NCBI GenBank assembly: GCA_045546695.1
Contig: JAZQDE010000036.1
Coordinates: 1 to 64,000 of the forward strand
Length of the DNA: 64,000 nucleotides
Reading direction: 5' to 3'
From: SIG424 sp045546695
Lineage (GTDB): Bacteria > Bacillota > Clostridia > UBA1212 > UBA1255
Of the stretch, positions 1 to 8,668 are shown one piece after another. The position numbers were made by a program, and so were the translations under genes. Within the stretch, counting starts at the first letter, position 1. Each line of letters starts with the position of its first letter. The notes under the pieces are model-generated. The model made no database searches, was not told where the DNA came from, and saw only the letters and a list, made by a program, of their open reading frames with translations.

Positions 1-1
1 A

Positions 2-127
2 GTTACCCCTTTCCCCTGCCGGGTTTTCAACAGCTTCAACTTCTATTGAAAACTCAGCCTCTCCGGCAGGCTGATTTACCCCTTTTCCCCTGCCGGGTTT
101 TCAACAGCTTCAACTTCTATTGAAAAC
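2..127. repeat. Two-copy 52-bp direct repeat, period 74 bp, with internal palindrome
   Basis: Two nearly identical copies lie at about 2-53 and 76-127, differing by one T, separated by about 22 bp that fold on themselves (CAGCCT/AGGCTG). Each copy contains the inverted repeat GTTTTCAA ... TTGAAAAC (23-30 with 46-53; 97-104 with 120-127). In the second copy the palindrome extends outward (CCGGG/CCCG, then CCCC/GGGG and TTTT/AAAA), making a hairpin of about 65 bp. It lies downstream of the metallo-hydrolase gene and may continue left of the window. It looks like a REP/MITE-like intergenic element; there are too few copies to call CRISPR. Confidence 0.7.
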
Positions 128-145
128 CCGAGGGGGGGAAAAGGC

Positions 146-179
146 AAAAAAACACCCGGCAGAAGAAAATTCGGCCGGG
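146..179 (-). terminator. Rho-independent terminator of the arginine operon
   Basis: On the minus strand CCCGGC (174-179) pairs with GCCGGG (155-160) around a 13-nt loop and is followed by TG and a run of seven T. It sits 24 bp after the stop of the metallo-hydrolase gene, the last gene of the arg-car run. Confidence 0.8.
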
Positions 180-202
180 CAAGGCTAATAAAGTGTAGTA
201 AA

Positions 203-949
203 TCAGCTGAGATTGACCTCCAGGCGGTCATAGGCAGCAACAATCTGCTTGTCGCTGCTGTCGGCGTACTCCAGCAGCGCATCCATATGCCCCTCAACGA
301 CATGCGTCATAATTATTCGGGAAGCAAGAGAGCGCTCCAGAAATTCGCAGCACTCGTCAATGCGAAAATGAGCTAGCTCGCAAACAAAAATGTCAACAGG
401 GAGAGTCTCCAGCATCGGAGGCAGGTCGTGGGCAGCAAGGCGATTGGAACAATCGCCGGAAAAAAGCACCCGGCGGTCTTCTGCCTCAATGAGAATACCA
501 TAAGCTGGCAGCCCGTAGGCAGCCATATGGGCCGTCGGAAAATACGTAACACGTATATTCTCATCCTCAAAAACCACGCCTTCATATGCAACACGAAGTC
601 GGATGCGATCACGACAAATAGGAATGCCACTATTCATACAAGTGAGCATTTCATCAAAAACATTACAAAAATGCTCTTCAGTGAAAAAAACATCAACAGA
701 AGTCGAGCGATAAAACCAATTAAACAAATGACAAATATTGAAAAGGCCATTCGTGTGGTCACCATGAGAATGCGTTGTAAAAAAAGCTTTCACGTTGTCC
801 ATATTCTTATCCATACGAAGAAGTTCGTCCACAACAGGCGCACCGGCATCAACAAAGTAGATACTCTGCCCCACTTCAAGCATACAACATGAACAATATT
901 TATCTTTAGAAGGCACCCCGTGAGAGGTGCCCAAAAACGTCAGCTTCAT
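203..949 (-). CDS. MBL-fold metallo-hydrolase
   Basis: A 248-residue cytosolic protein of the metallo-beta-lactamase fold. The metal-binding signature THSHGDH is at about residues 59-65; further ligand candidates are His in PTAHMAAYG (about 140), Asp in FSGDCSN (about 165) and His in MTHVVEGH near the C-terminus. No signal peptide is seen. Its ATG overlaps the stop of the upstream zinc-ribbon gene as ATGA, so the two are translationally coupled at the end of the arginine operon. The fold is clear, but the substrate (phosphodiester, nucleotide or thioester) cannot be told from sequence. It could be a member of the RNase Z-like or PhnP-like phosphodiesterase branch. Confidence 0.85.
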   Translation of the reverse strand: MKLTFLGTSHGVPSKDKYCSCCMLEVGQSIYFVDAGAPVVDELLRMDKNMDNVKAFFTTHSHGDHTNGLFNICHLFNWFYRSTSVDVFFTEEHFCNVFDEMLTCMNSGIPICRDRIRLRVAYEGVVFEDENIRVTYFPTAHMAAYGLPAYGILIEAEDRRVLFSGDCSNRLAAHDLPPMLETLPVDIFVCELAHFRIDECCEFLERSLASRIIMTHVVEGHMDALLEYADSSDKQIVAAYDRLEVNLS

Positions 950-1347
950 AAACCAAGGTCTTCCTTCGTAGTAGGTTCAATAACAAAAGAATTCGTCCAG
1001 AAACCAGGCTTCATAAAGAATTTTATATAGCCAATAGGATTTTCAGGAGAGAGAGTCACTATAAGGTCCTGGCACTTACGACTCAATCCAACAGCCACAT
1101 GGAAATTATGCGGTCCATATGAAAGAGGAATACAAAGGAGTTCTCTATTTCCAATACGGCCATAAGGTTGGCCGTCAATATACAAACCAATACCACCGCC
1201 GGCACCTAAAAAGTTGCCCATACGATACAAATAAACTTGTCCACCTTCCGGAAAAACAACCGGTTTGCGGCAATCACTGCATACACTACCTGGAACTGCG
1301 TTCATAACATTACCACATGTGCATTTAACACGATACTCTTTTGCCAT
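946..1347 (-). CDS. Small zinc-ribbon hypothetical protein
   Basis: A 133-residue protein with an N-terminal zinc-ribbon pattern, CxC at residues 10-12 and CxxC at about 23-26, followed by a glycine-rich, beta-type segment (GNFLGAGGGIGLYIDG) and a short aromatic C-terminal stretch. I do not recognise the family. A clean ribosome binding site (GGAGG, 7-8 nt before ATG) precedes it, 20 bp after carB-dapF, and its stop overlaps the start of the metallo-hydrolase. It is therefore probably co-transcribed with the arginine genes. A role in nucleic-acid or protein binding is only suggested by the ribbon. Confidence 0.7.
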   Translation of the reverse strand: MAKEYRVKCTCGNVMNAVPGSVCSDCRKPVVFPEGGQVYLYRMGNFLGAGGGIGLYIDGQPYGRIGNRELLCIPLSYGPHNFHVAVGLSRKCQDLIVTLSPENPIGYIKFFMKPGFWTNSFVIEPTTKEDLGL

Positions 1348-1367
1348 AATATACCTCCATAGAAATA

Positions 1368-4300
1368 TTAAATACTAACTTTACCTTCGTATACTAATTG
1401 TGCGTTACCCGTAAGCGTTACACCGTCATCAGAATAATTAACAATCAAATCTCCACCGGGGAGCTTAACAGTAATATCAACGTTCTTCTCGCAAAAACCA
1501 TTCTCAACAGCGGCAATTGCAGCAGCACAAGCACCAGTACCACAAGCAAGAGTCTCGCCGTTTCCACGCTCCCAGACACGCATCTTGAGCGTACGGCTGT
1601 TAACAACGCGCACAAATTCGACATTGACTTTATCCGGGAAAATAGGAGACAACTCAATAGCCGGACCTTCTTTTTCGATGTCAACAGCGTCAACACGGTC
1701 TTTGAAAATAACGCAGTGCGGATTACCAAGAGATACGCAGTTAATAACGTACGGAGTGTCGTTGATCTTCTGAGTATAATTCATAACACGCTGCATATAG
1801 TAGTAGCCGCCACTGTGCGGGTCACGCAGACGAACAGGAATCTTGTCGGAAGAAAACAGAGGCTTGCCGAGGTCAACACTTACAGACGCAACCTTGCCAC
1901 TGTAAATATAAAGCTTCAACTTCTTTATGCCGATACGCGTTTCAATCGTCACTTCGTCTCTGTCGGCCGAAACATAACCATAATCATACAGATATTTACC
2001 AACGCAACGGATACTGTTGCCGGCAATAGTACCTTCACTACCGTCTTTGTTGAAAACTCGCATCATACAATCAGCAGAAGCAGACTTCTCAATAAGAACA
2101 ATACCGTCACCGCCAATACCGTAATGTCTGTCGCACATTGTAATAGACAATGATTCAGGACAAGTAATATGGCCGTCGAAGTTGTTGAAGAAAATATAGT
2201 CATCGCCTGAACCCTGCATCTTGACAAAATCAAGAGAAAGTCTTTCAGAACGCATGTTGTTAATGTCAATCAGCTCTGTATTAAAGAGACTGTACTTAGA
2301 TGCGATAATATTCGCAAGAGCATTTGCCGTATCAAGAGACGTAATACACGTTACGCCGAGCTGGAGGGCTCTTCTGTACATTCTGATATAATCAGCTATA
2401 GAATCCTTATCACTCTTGCCTGTATAAACGAGGAACTCAACCTTGCCGCTTTCGAGCATATCAATCATGCTGTTGTCCTCGTAGAGCTTGTTTACAACCT
2501 CAACGTCAATGCCGAGCTCAGAAATCGTATCGGCAGTGCCCTTGGTCGCATAAATCTTAAGGCCGAGGTCGTCGAACTTCTTCGCAAGCTTTACAATCTC
2601 AAACTTGTCCTTGTCACAAACTGTAATAAACACGCCCGAACCGCGTTTGATATCAAGCTTGAAGGATGCAGAAACAAGTCCCTTGAAAAGCGCCTCGTCC
2701 AGAGTCTTACCGATACCAAGAACCTCTCCTGTAGACTTCATCTCAGGACCAAGAACGGAGTTAACATCAGAAAGCTTTTCAAATGAAAAGACAGGAACTT
2801 TAACTGCAACGTACGGCGGAGTCTTGTGGATACCGCTGCCATAGCCGAGGCTCTCAAGCGTCTGGCCAAGCATAACTTTTGTCGCAACGTCAACCATCGG
2901 AACGCCCGTAACCTTGCTAATATATGGAATAGTACGCGAAGCACGCGGGTTAACCTCAATAACGTACAGCTCGTTGTCACAAATCAAGTACTGGATATTC
3001 AGAAGACCCTTTGTTCCAAGAGATTTTGAAATAACAATTGAAGAAGATTCAATCTTTTTGAGCATAATATCGCTGATATTCTGCGGAGGATACATAGCAA
3101 TAGAGTCGCCACTGTGAACGCCCGTACGCTCAATATGCTCCATAACACCCGGAATAAACACGTCGATACCGTCTGAAATAACGTCAACTTCGACCTCAGT
3201 ACCACTCATGTATTTATCAACAAGAACAGGATTCTCAATCTTCTGCGCAAGAATAAGATTCATATACAGTGAAACATCGTCTTCGTTATAAGCAATTGTC
3301 ATATTCTGGCCGCCGATAACGTATGAAGGACGAAGAAGCACAGGATAGCCGATAGAAGAAGCCGCATCAAAAGCCTCCTGCTTTGTCATAACACTGATGC
3401 CGACAGGTCTCTTGATATTGTGCTCTTCAAGCAGAGCGTCGAAAAGCTCTCTGTCTTCAGCAGTGTCAATACCCTTTGCAGAAGTACCAAGAATTGTAAT
3501 TCCGTTGCTGTCTAAGAACTTAACGAGCTTAATCGCTGTCTGTCCGCCGAACGCAACAACGACGCCGACAGGCTTTTCAACACGGAGCACACCCATAACG
3601 TCCTCAGGCGTCAGAGGTTCAAAATACAGTCTGTCTGATATATCAAAGTCTGTCGAAACAGTCTCCGGGTTGTTGTTTATAATAATAACTTCGTAGCCGA
3701 GGTCTTTGAGCATGCTTGCGCAGTGAACCGATGAATAGTCAAACTCAATACCCTGTCCGATTCTGATAGGACCTGAGCCGAGAACGACAATTCTTTCCTT
3801 GCTGTCGGCACCGACGCCGGCTTCGGAATTACCATAAAATGTCGAGTAAAAATATGGTGTCTGCGCAGCAAACTCGCAAGCGCACGTGTCAACCATTTTA
3901 TAAGAAGGCCAGAGTCTCGGATTGGCAGAATTTACCACATCGTCAATCAGGCAGCCTGACAGCTTCTCAATCGCGCGGTCAGTATAGCCATTTTTCTTGG
4001 CTTTGCAATAAAGATCATAATCAAGGCCGGACTCCATAGCAGCCTCAAGAGCACAAAGATTCTTGATCTTATTGATGAAAAACATATCAACTCTTGTAAT
4101 CTCGTGAATCTGCGCAGCATCAATGCCGAGCTTAAGAGCATGATAAATCTGGAAAATACGAAGGTCTGTAGGTTTCTTAAGAGCCTCCATAGTCTCCTCA
4201 ACAGACAACTTCTCAATAACAGGTAGCGCCAGCGTATCAACAGACAGCTCAACGCCTCTTATAGCCTTCAGAAGAGCAGACTCAAAATTATCACCGATAG

Positions 4301-5450
4301 CCATAACCTCGCCCGTCGCTTTCATCTGTGTACCAAGCACACGCGAAGCATTTACGAACTTATCAAAAGGCCATTTAGGCATCTTAACAACGAGATAGTC
4401 TATAGCCGGCTCAAAGCAAGCATAAGTCTTACCCGTAACGTCGTTGATAATCTCATCAAGCGTATAGCCGAGCGCAATCTTTGTTGCAACCTTCGCAATC
4501 GGATAACCTGTCGCTTTACTTGCAAGCGCAGATGAACGTGACACACGCGGGTTAACCTCAATAACGGCATACTGCATGCTCACCGGGTCGAGCGCAAACT
4601 GGCAGTTACAACCACCCTCAATCTCCAGCTCCTCAATAATATTCAGAGCCGCAGTCTTGAGCATGTTGTATTCCTTCGGAGACAAAGTAAGAGCCGGTGC
4701 CACAACGACACTGTCGCCCGTATGAATACCAACCGGGTCAACGTTCTCCATAGAGCACACCGTAATCGCATTGCCCTTAGAGTCACGCATAACCTCGAAC
4801 TCAACCTCTTTCCAGCCGAAAATATATTTTTCAACAAGAATCTGTGTTATCGGTGAAAAGTCAAGGCCGGTCTTTGCCACAACGCGAAGCTCGTCCTCGT
4901 TATAAGCAACACCGCCGCCACCGCCGCCTAACGTAAACGCCGGACGAACAATAACCGGGTAGCCGATTCTGCTTGCAACACCAAGAGCTCCATCGATCGT
5001 ATTGGTAGTTTCTGACGGAATAACAGGTTGATTGATCTTATTCATCGTATCGGTGAAAAGCTGTCTGTCTTCAGCCTTGTCAATAGCCTCGGCGTTAGTA
5101 CCGATAAGTCTTACGTTCTCCTTTTCCAGGAAGCCCTCTTTTGCAAGCTTCATTGCAATCGTAAGACCTGTCTGGCCGCCAAAACCTGCCAGCAGGCAGT
5201 CAGGATGCTCTTTTTGAATAATTCTCTTGATTGTCTCTATATTAAGCGGCTCGAGGTAAATCTCGTCTGCCATAAGATTGTCGGTCATGATGGTAGCCGG
5301 GTTGGAATTGACAAGAATTGTATTGATTCCCTCTGACTTGAGCACGCGGCACGCCTGCGTACCGGCATAGTCAAACTCAGCTGCCTGGCCGATAACAATC
5401 GGGCCTGAGCCTATAACTAAAACTTTTTTAATTGATTGATTTCTTGGCAT
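1368..5450 (-). CDS. carB: Carbamoyl-phosphate synthase large subunit fused to diaminopimelate epimerase domain
   Basis: A 1360-residue fusion. Residues 1 to about 1060 are a full CarB: two homologous ATP-grasp halves (GSGPIVIGQAAEFDYAG near 14; GSGPIRIGQGIEFDYS near 560) and a C-terminal allosteric (MGS-like) domain near 930-1055. Residues 1066-1360 are a complete DapF-like domain (about 295 aa; DapF alone is normally 270-280) with GNPH, RVWERGNGET and ACGTGACA motifs. CarB makes carbamoyl phosphate from ammonia, bicarbonate and two ATP; DapF interconverts LL- and meso-diaminopimelate. The second active-site Cys (C1303) is present, but the first is Ala (A1143, in TIAGNSIRC where CGNG is expected). 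An internal ATG at 2253-2255 has no ribosome binding site, so one polypeptide is likely. It lies 15 bp after carA. Both domains are certain; activity of the DapF half is uncertain. Confidence 0.95.
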   Translation of the reverse strand: MPRNQSIKKVLVIGSGPIVIGQAAEFDYAGTQACRVLKSEGINTILVNSNPATIMTDNLMADEIYLEPLNIETIKRIIQKEHPDCLLAGFGGQTGLTIAMKLAKEGFLEKENVRLIGTNAEAIDKAEDRQLFTDTMNKINQPVIPSETTNTIDGALGVASRIGYPVIVRPAFTLGGGGGGVAYNEDELRVVAKTGLDFSPITQILVEKYIFGWKEVEFEVMRDSKGNAITVCSMENVDPVGIHTGDSVVVAPALTLSPKEYNMLKTAALNIIEELEIEGGCNCQFALDPVSMQYAVIEVNPRVSRSSALASKATGYPIAKVATKIALGYTLDEIINDVTGKTYACFEPAIDYLVVKMPKWPFDKFVNASRVLGTQMKATGEVMAIGDNFESALLKAIRGVELSVDTLALPVIEKLSVEETMEALKKPTDLRIFQIYHALKLGIDAAQIHEITRVDMFFINKIKNLCALEAAMESGLDYDLYCKAKKNGYTDRAIEKLSGCLIDDVVNSANPRLWPSYKMVDTCACEFAAQTPYFYSTFYGNSEAGVGADSKERIVVLGSGPIRIGQGIEFDYSSVHCASMLKDLGYEVIIINNNPETVSTDFDISDRLYFEPLTPEDVMGVLRVEKPVGVVVAFGGQTAIKLVKFLDSNGITILGTSAKGIDTAEDRELFDALLEEHNIKRPVGISVMTKQEAFDAASSIGYPVLLRPSYVIGGQNMTIAYNEDDVSLYMNLILAQKIENPVLVDKYMSGTEVEVDVISDGIDVFIPGVMEHIERTGVHSGDSIAMYPPQNISDIMLKKIESSSIVISKSLGTKGLLNIQYLICDNELYVIEVNPRASRTIPYISKVTGVPMVDVATKVMLGQTLESLGYGSGIHKTPPYVAVKVPVFSFEKLSDVNSVLGPEMKSTGEVLGIGKTLDEALFKGLVSASFKLDIKRGSGVFITVCDKDKFEIVKLAKKFDDLGLKIYATKGTADTISELGIDVEVVNKLYEDNSMIDMLESGKVEFLVYTGKSDKDSIADYIRMYRRALQLGVTCITSLDTANALANIIASKYSLFNTELIDINNMRSERLSLDFVKMQGSGDDYIFFNNFDGHITCPESLSITMCDRHYGIGGDGIVLIEKSASADCMMRVFNKDGSEGTIAGNSIRCVGKYLYDYGYVSADRDEVTIETRIGIKKLKLYIYSGKVASVSVDLGKPLFSSDKIPVRLRDPHSGGYYYMQRVMNYTQKINDTPYVINCVSLGNPHCVIFKDRVDAVDIEKEGPAIELSPIFPDKVNVEFVRVVNSRTLKMRVWERGNGETLACGTGACAAAIAAVENGFCEKNVDITVKLPGGDLIVNYSDDGVTLTGNAQLVYEGKVSI

Positions 5451-5465
5451 ATATACCGACCTTTC

Positions 5466-6542
5466 TTATTGTGCAGTATCAAAAATACTATTTATAAAAT
5501 CATCGTAAACGAAGCTCATATCATGCGGGCCCTTTGATTCATCCGGCACAAACTGGATAGAATAATTGCCATTTGCATAGCTGATGCCCTCGCACGTTTT
5601 ATCATTCGCATTAAAATACGTCTGATGAGCAATTTCTTCATTGATTGACTCAGAAACAACGTAATATGAGTGATTCTGGCTTGTTATGTACGTTCTGTCC
5701 ATCGTCGCAGGCTGGCTGGCACCTCTGTGTCCGTAAAGGAGCTTTTCAACTGCAAAGCCGTTTGCAAGTGCCAGAATCTGGTGACCAAGGCCCACCGCAA
5801 AAACAGGCTTTGAGCCGCCAAGGCTTTTGACTGCCTCAATCTGTGCTGTAAGCTCTCTCGGATCTCCGGGGCCGCCTGACAGGATAACAGCATCAAAATC
5901 GCCTGAAAGAATATCGTCTGCGCTGACATTTGCAGGAAATACAGTAACTTCTGCTCCCCTTGCCGCAAACGCTGCCGCAACTTCCTTGTGTTTGCCATAA
6001 TCTACCAGCGCCGCCTTGAACTTACGCGAAGCGTTTTCACAGGCCGGAATAACGTAGCTGTCCTTCACGGTAGTAGCAAGAGAAGCAGCACCTACTTTAT
6101 AAGACTTAAGCAGAGCTTTGTTTTCCGCACTGAGCTCCGGTGAAAAGGAAATGCAGGCGTTCATCGTACCATTTTCGCGCAGGATTCTTGTTACCTCACG
6201 CGTGTCTATATCACAGATGCCTGTAACACCCTCTTTACATAAAAAGACTTCCAAAGCACCCATGCTCCGGAAGTTAGAAGGGGTATCACAAAGCTCTTTA
6301 ACAATGTAGCCGCTGACATGAACTTTATCGCTGATTGTGTCGTTTTCCATAACGCCATAATTACCAATCATTGGAAAAGTCTGAAGCAAAATCTGACCTT
6401 CGTATGCCGGGTCAGTCAGAGCTTCCATGTAGCCTACCATAGAAGTGGAAAAGACAAGCTCTGCTACGACTTCTTTTTCGCAGCCGAACATCTGGCCTTC
6501 GAACACACTTCCGTTTTCAAGTACTAAATAAGCCTTGCGCAT
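5466..6542 (-). CDS. carA: Carbamoyl-phosphate synthase small subunit with degenerate glutaminase triad
   Basis: The 358-residue protein aligns over the whole length of CarA: N-terminal CPSase domain (LTDPAYEGQ near 42, MIGNYGV near 58) and C-terminal class I glutamine amidotransferase domain (SGGPGDP 222-228). The nucleophile elbow, normally CLGHQ, reads GLGHQ (251-255), so the catalytic Cys is Gly251 (codon GGC). The HPE that supplies His and Glu reads VPD (Val332, Asp334), followed by a normal GPHD. All three triad residues are therefore missing. In known enzymes loss of this Cys abolishes glutamine use while ammonia-dependent synthesis by CarB persists. I infer a structural, ammonia-only small subunit. 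It lies 4 bp after argF and 15 bp before carB, with an AGGAG ribosome site. Confidence 0.93.
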   Translation of the reverse strand: MRKAYLVLENGSVFEGQMFGCEKEVVAELVFSTSMVGYMEALTDPAYEGQILLQTFPMIGNYGVMENDTISDKVHVSGYIVKELCDTPSNFRSMGALEVFLCKEGVTGICDIDTREVTRILRENGTMNACISFSPELSAENKALLKSYKVGAASLATTVKDSYVIPACENASRKFKAALVDYGKHKEVAAAFAARGAEVTVFPANVSADDILSGDFDAVILSGGPGDPRELTAQIEAVKSLGGSKPVFAVGLGHQILALANGFAVEKLLYGHRGASQPATMDRTYITSQNHSYYVVSESINEEIAHQTYFNANDKTCEGISYANGNYSIQFVPDESKGPHDMSFVYDDFINSIFDTAQ

Positions 6543-6546
6543 AAAA

Positions 6547-7458
6547 TTATTTCTCCTTTTTCATCAATAAAACCATAACAGCTTTTTGTGCATGCAATCT
6601 ATTCTCTGCTTCGTTGAAAATCTCATCGGCGTGAGCTTCAAAAACGTCTGCTGTAATCTCTTCGCCTTTGTGAGCAGGCAGGCAGTGAAGAATCATTACG
6701 TCAGGTTTTGCTATGCTGCATGCATGTGCATCTACGCAGTAGCTCTTGAAAGCCGCGTGGCGGATAGCCTTTTCACTTTCCTGGCCCATTGAAGCCCATA
6801 CGTCTGTATAAATAACGTCGGCATCTTTAACAGCCTCGTCAACTGACGTTGTACATAAAAAGTCGCCGTTTTCGGAAGCCCATTTCATTATCTCAGCATC
6901 CGGCTTGTACGCGTCGGGGCATGCGATTGCAAAACTCATTCCCATCTTGATAGCGCCGACGATAAGAGAGTTTGCCATATTATTACCGTCACCTACAAAT
7001 GCCATTTTAAGGCCTTTTAAGTCACCTTTGTACTCGCGGATTGTCATAAGGTCTGCCAATACCTGGCAAGGATGTGCATAGTCTGTAAGGCCGTTTATAA
7101 TCGGAATACTGCCAACTCTTGCCATCGTCTCAACCTCTTCCTGGTCAAAAGTTCTGATCATGATACCATCGAGGTAGCGTGACAATACTCTGATTGTATC
7201 AGCCGTGTCCTCGCCTCTTCCGATCTGAAGATCGTTTGATGAGAGGAAAAGAGCGCTGCCGCCCAAGTCGTACATACCGACTTCAAATGATACACGCGTA
7301 CGTGTAGATGATTTTCTGAAAATCATTCCGAGAGTCTTATCAGCAAGATGTTTGTGTGGAATACCGTTTTTCTTTTCATACTTGAGTTGATCTGCCAAAT
7401 CAAGAATCTTTGTGATATCTTCTGTAGACAGGTCGCTTAATTTTAATAAATGTTCCAT
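6547..7458 (-). CDS. argF: Ornithine carbamoyltransferase
   Basis: A 303-residue transcarbamylase that makes citrulline from ornithine and carbamoyl phosphate. The carbamoyl-phosphate loop STRTR (about residues 51-55), HPCQ (about 128-131) and the ornithine-side HCLP (about 259-262) are all present, and the length is normal. HCLP and the absence of aspartate-carbamoyltransferase motifs separate it from PyrB. It is 22 bp downstream of argD with GGAGG before the start, and directly upstream of carA, which supplies its co-substrate. That placement says the neighbouring CPSase serves arginine rather than pyrimidine synthesis. Confidence 0.96.
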   Translation of the reverse strand: MEHLLKLSDLSTEDITKILDLADQLKYEKKNGIPHKHLADKTLGMIFRKSSTRTRVSFEVGMYDLGGSALFLSSNDLQIGRGEDTADTIRVLSRYLDGIMIRTFDQEEVETMARVGSIPIINGLTDYAHPCQVLADLMTIREYKGDLKGLKMAFVGDGNNMANSLIVGAIKMGMSFAIACPDAYKPDAEIMKWASENGDFLCTTSVDEAVKDADVIYTDVWASMGQESEKAIRHAAFKSYCVDAHACSIAKPDVMILHCLPAHKGEEITADVFEAHADEIFNEAENRLHAQKAVMVLLMKKEK

Positions 7459-7480
7459 CGCTATGCCTCCGCCTGAGAAA

Positions 7481-8656
7481 TTAATTGTTTATTGCTGCGG
7501 CTATAATCTCCACGGCCTCTTTGAGAATATCCATCGGGATATTGAGCGCCGGCAGTAGCCTTACTTTATCTTTGGCACTAAGAACAAGCACTCCGCTTGC
7601 TATACATGCTGAAATGACCTCTTTGGCCGGCTTCGTTGTTTTAATGCCAAGCATGAGGCCTTTTCCGCTGATATATTCGACACCCGGAAGTTTACCGAGC
7701 TTCTCTATAATATACCTATTTTTTGCCTGAACTTCAAGCAAAAGTTTGTTATCAATTCGTGAAATTATATTGTACGCTCCTGCCGCGCAAATCGGATTGC
7801 CGCCGAACGTCGATCCGTGTGTGCCGGCCGTCAGAGTATCTGCCACTTTTTCACCGAGCATGACAGCGCCGATAGGCAGACCGCCGCCGAGACCCTTGGC
7901 TGTTGTGACAATATCAGGAAGAATATCGTACTGTTCATAGCAATAAAGCGTGCCTGTACGGCCGTTACCTGTCTGAACCTCGTCAACGATGAAAAGAATG
8001 TCGTTTGCCTTGCACAGGTCGTAAAGTTCTTTAACGTACTCGTATTCGAGCTCCAGAACGCCGCCTTCGCCCTGCACGAGCTCTACCATAACAGCCGCGC
8101 AGTCGGGCTTGCCGTCCTTGAACATTTTTTTCTGGATAGCGCCGATATCGTTTGCCGGTGCGTAGTCGAAGCCCTCTGTAAACGGTCCGAAATCATGGTG
8201 AAAAACGTCCTGACCGGTTGCGCTCAGAGTTGTTATCGTGCGTCCGTGAAAAGAATTGACAAGAGTGATGATTTTCTGGGAAGTTTTACCATTGTCAGAA
8301 GCATATTTACGTGCAGCCTTGATAGCACCCTCGTTGGCCTCAGCGCCGGAATTTCCGAAGAAAATCTTCTTCATGCCTGTTCTTTCGCAGAGCATCTGAG
8401 CGAGCAAAACCTGGGGTTCGGTATAGTAAAGATTCGATACGTGGGCGTACATGCCGAGCTGGTCTGTGACAGCCTTCGTCCATTCGTCATCGCAAAGACC
8501 GAATGTAGTTGTCGCAATGCCGCTGCCCATATCGATATAGCGTTTGCCCTCTATATCATAGATAATGCTTCCTTTGCCGCTTTTTATAGCGACAGGGAAG
8601 CGTCCGTACGTGTTTGCAATATACTTTTTATCTTTTTCAAAAATTGTATTTTCCAT
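7481..8656 (-). CDS. argD: Acetylornithine aminotransferase
   Basis: A 391-residue class III PLP-dependent aminotransferase converting N-acetylglutamate semialdehyde to N-acetylornithine. Visible motifs are the PLP phosphate-binding FGNSGAEANEGAIK, FHGRT, DEVQTGNGRTG and TTAKGLGGGLPIGA with the Schiff-base lysine. It sits between argB (12 bp) and argF in the arginine operon, which settles the assignment over other class III aminotransferases such as GABA or ornithine transaminase. No anomalies are seen. Confidence 0.95.
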   Translation of the reverse strand: MENTIFEKDKKYIANTYGRFPVAIKSGKGSIIYDIEGKRYIDMGSGIATTTFGLCDDEWTKAVTDQLGMYAHVSNLYYTEPQVLLAQMLCERTGMKKIFFGNSGAEANEGAIKAARKYASDNGKTSQKIITLVNSFHGRTITTLSATGQDVFHHDFGPFTEGFDYAPANDIGAIQKKMFKDGKPDCAAVMVELVQGEGGVLELEYEYVKELYDLCKANDILFIVDEVQTGNGRTGTLYCYEQYDILPDIVTTAKGLGGGLPIGAVMLGEKVADTLTAGTHGSTFGGNPICAAGAYNIISRIDNKLLLEVQAKNRYIIEKLGKLPGVEYISGKGLMLGIKTTKPAKEVISACIASGVLVLSAKDKVRLLPALNIPMDILKEAVEIIAAAINN

Positions 8657-8668
8657 ATAATCTTCCTT

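Noticed and set aside
2..127. CRISPR array
   Set aside because: Only two units, the unit is self-complementary and the spacer is itself palindromic; no cas genes.
1398..2153. 251-codon plus-strand frame opposite the DapF domain
   Set aside because: Antisense shadow of a conserved domain.
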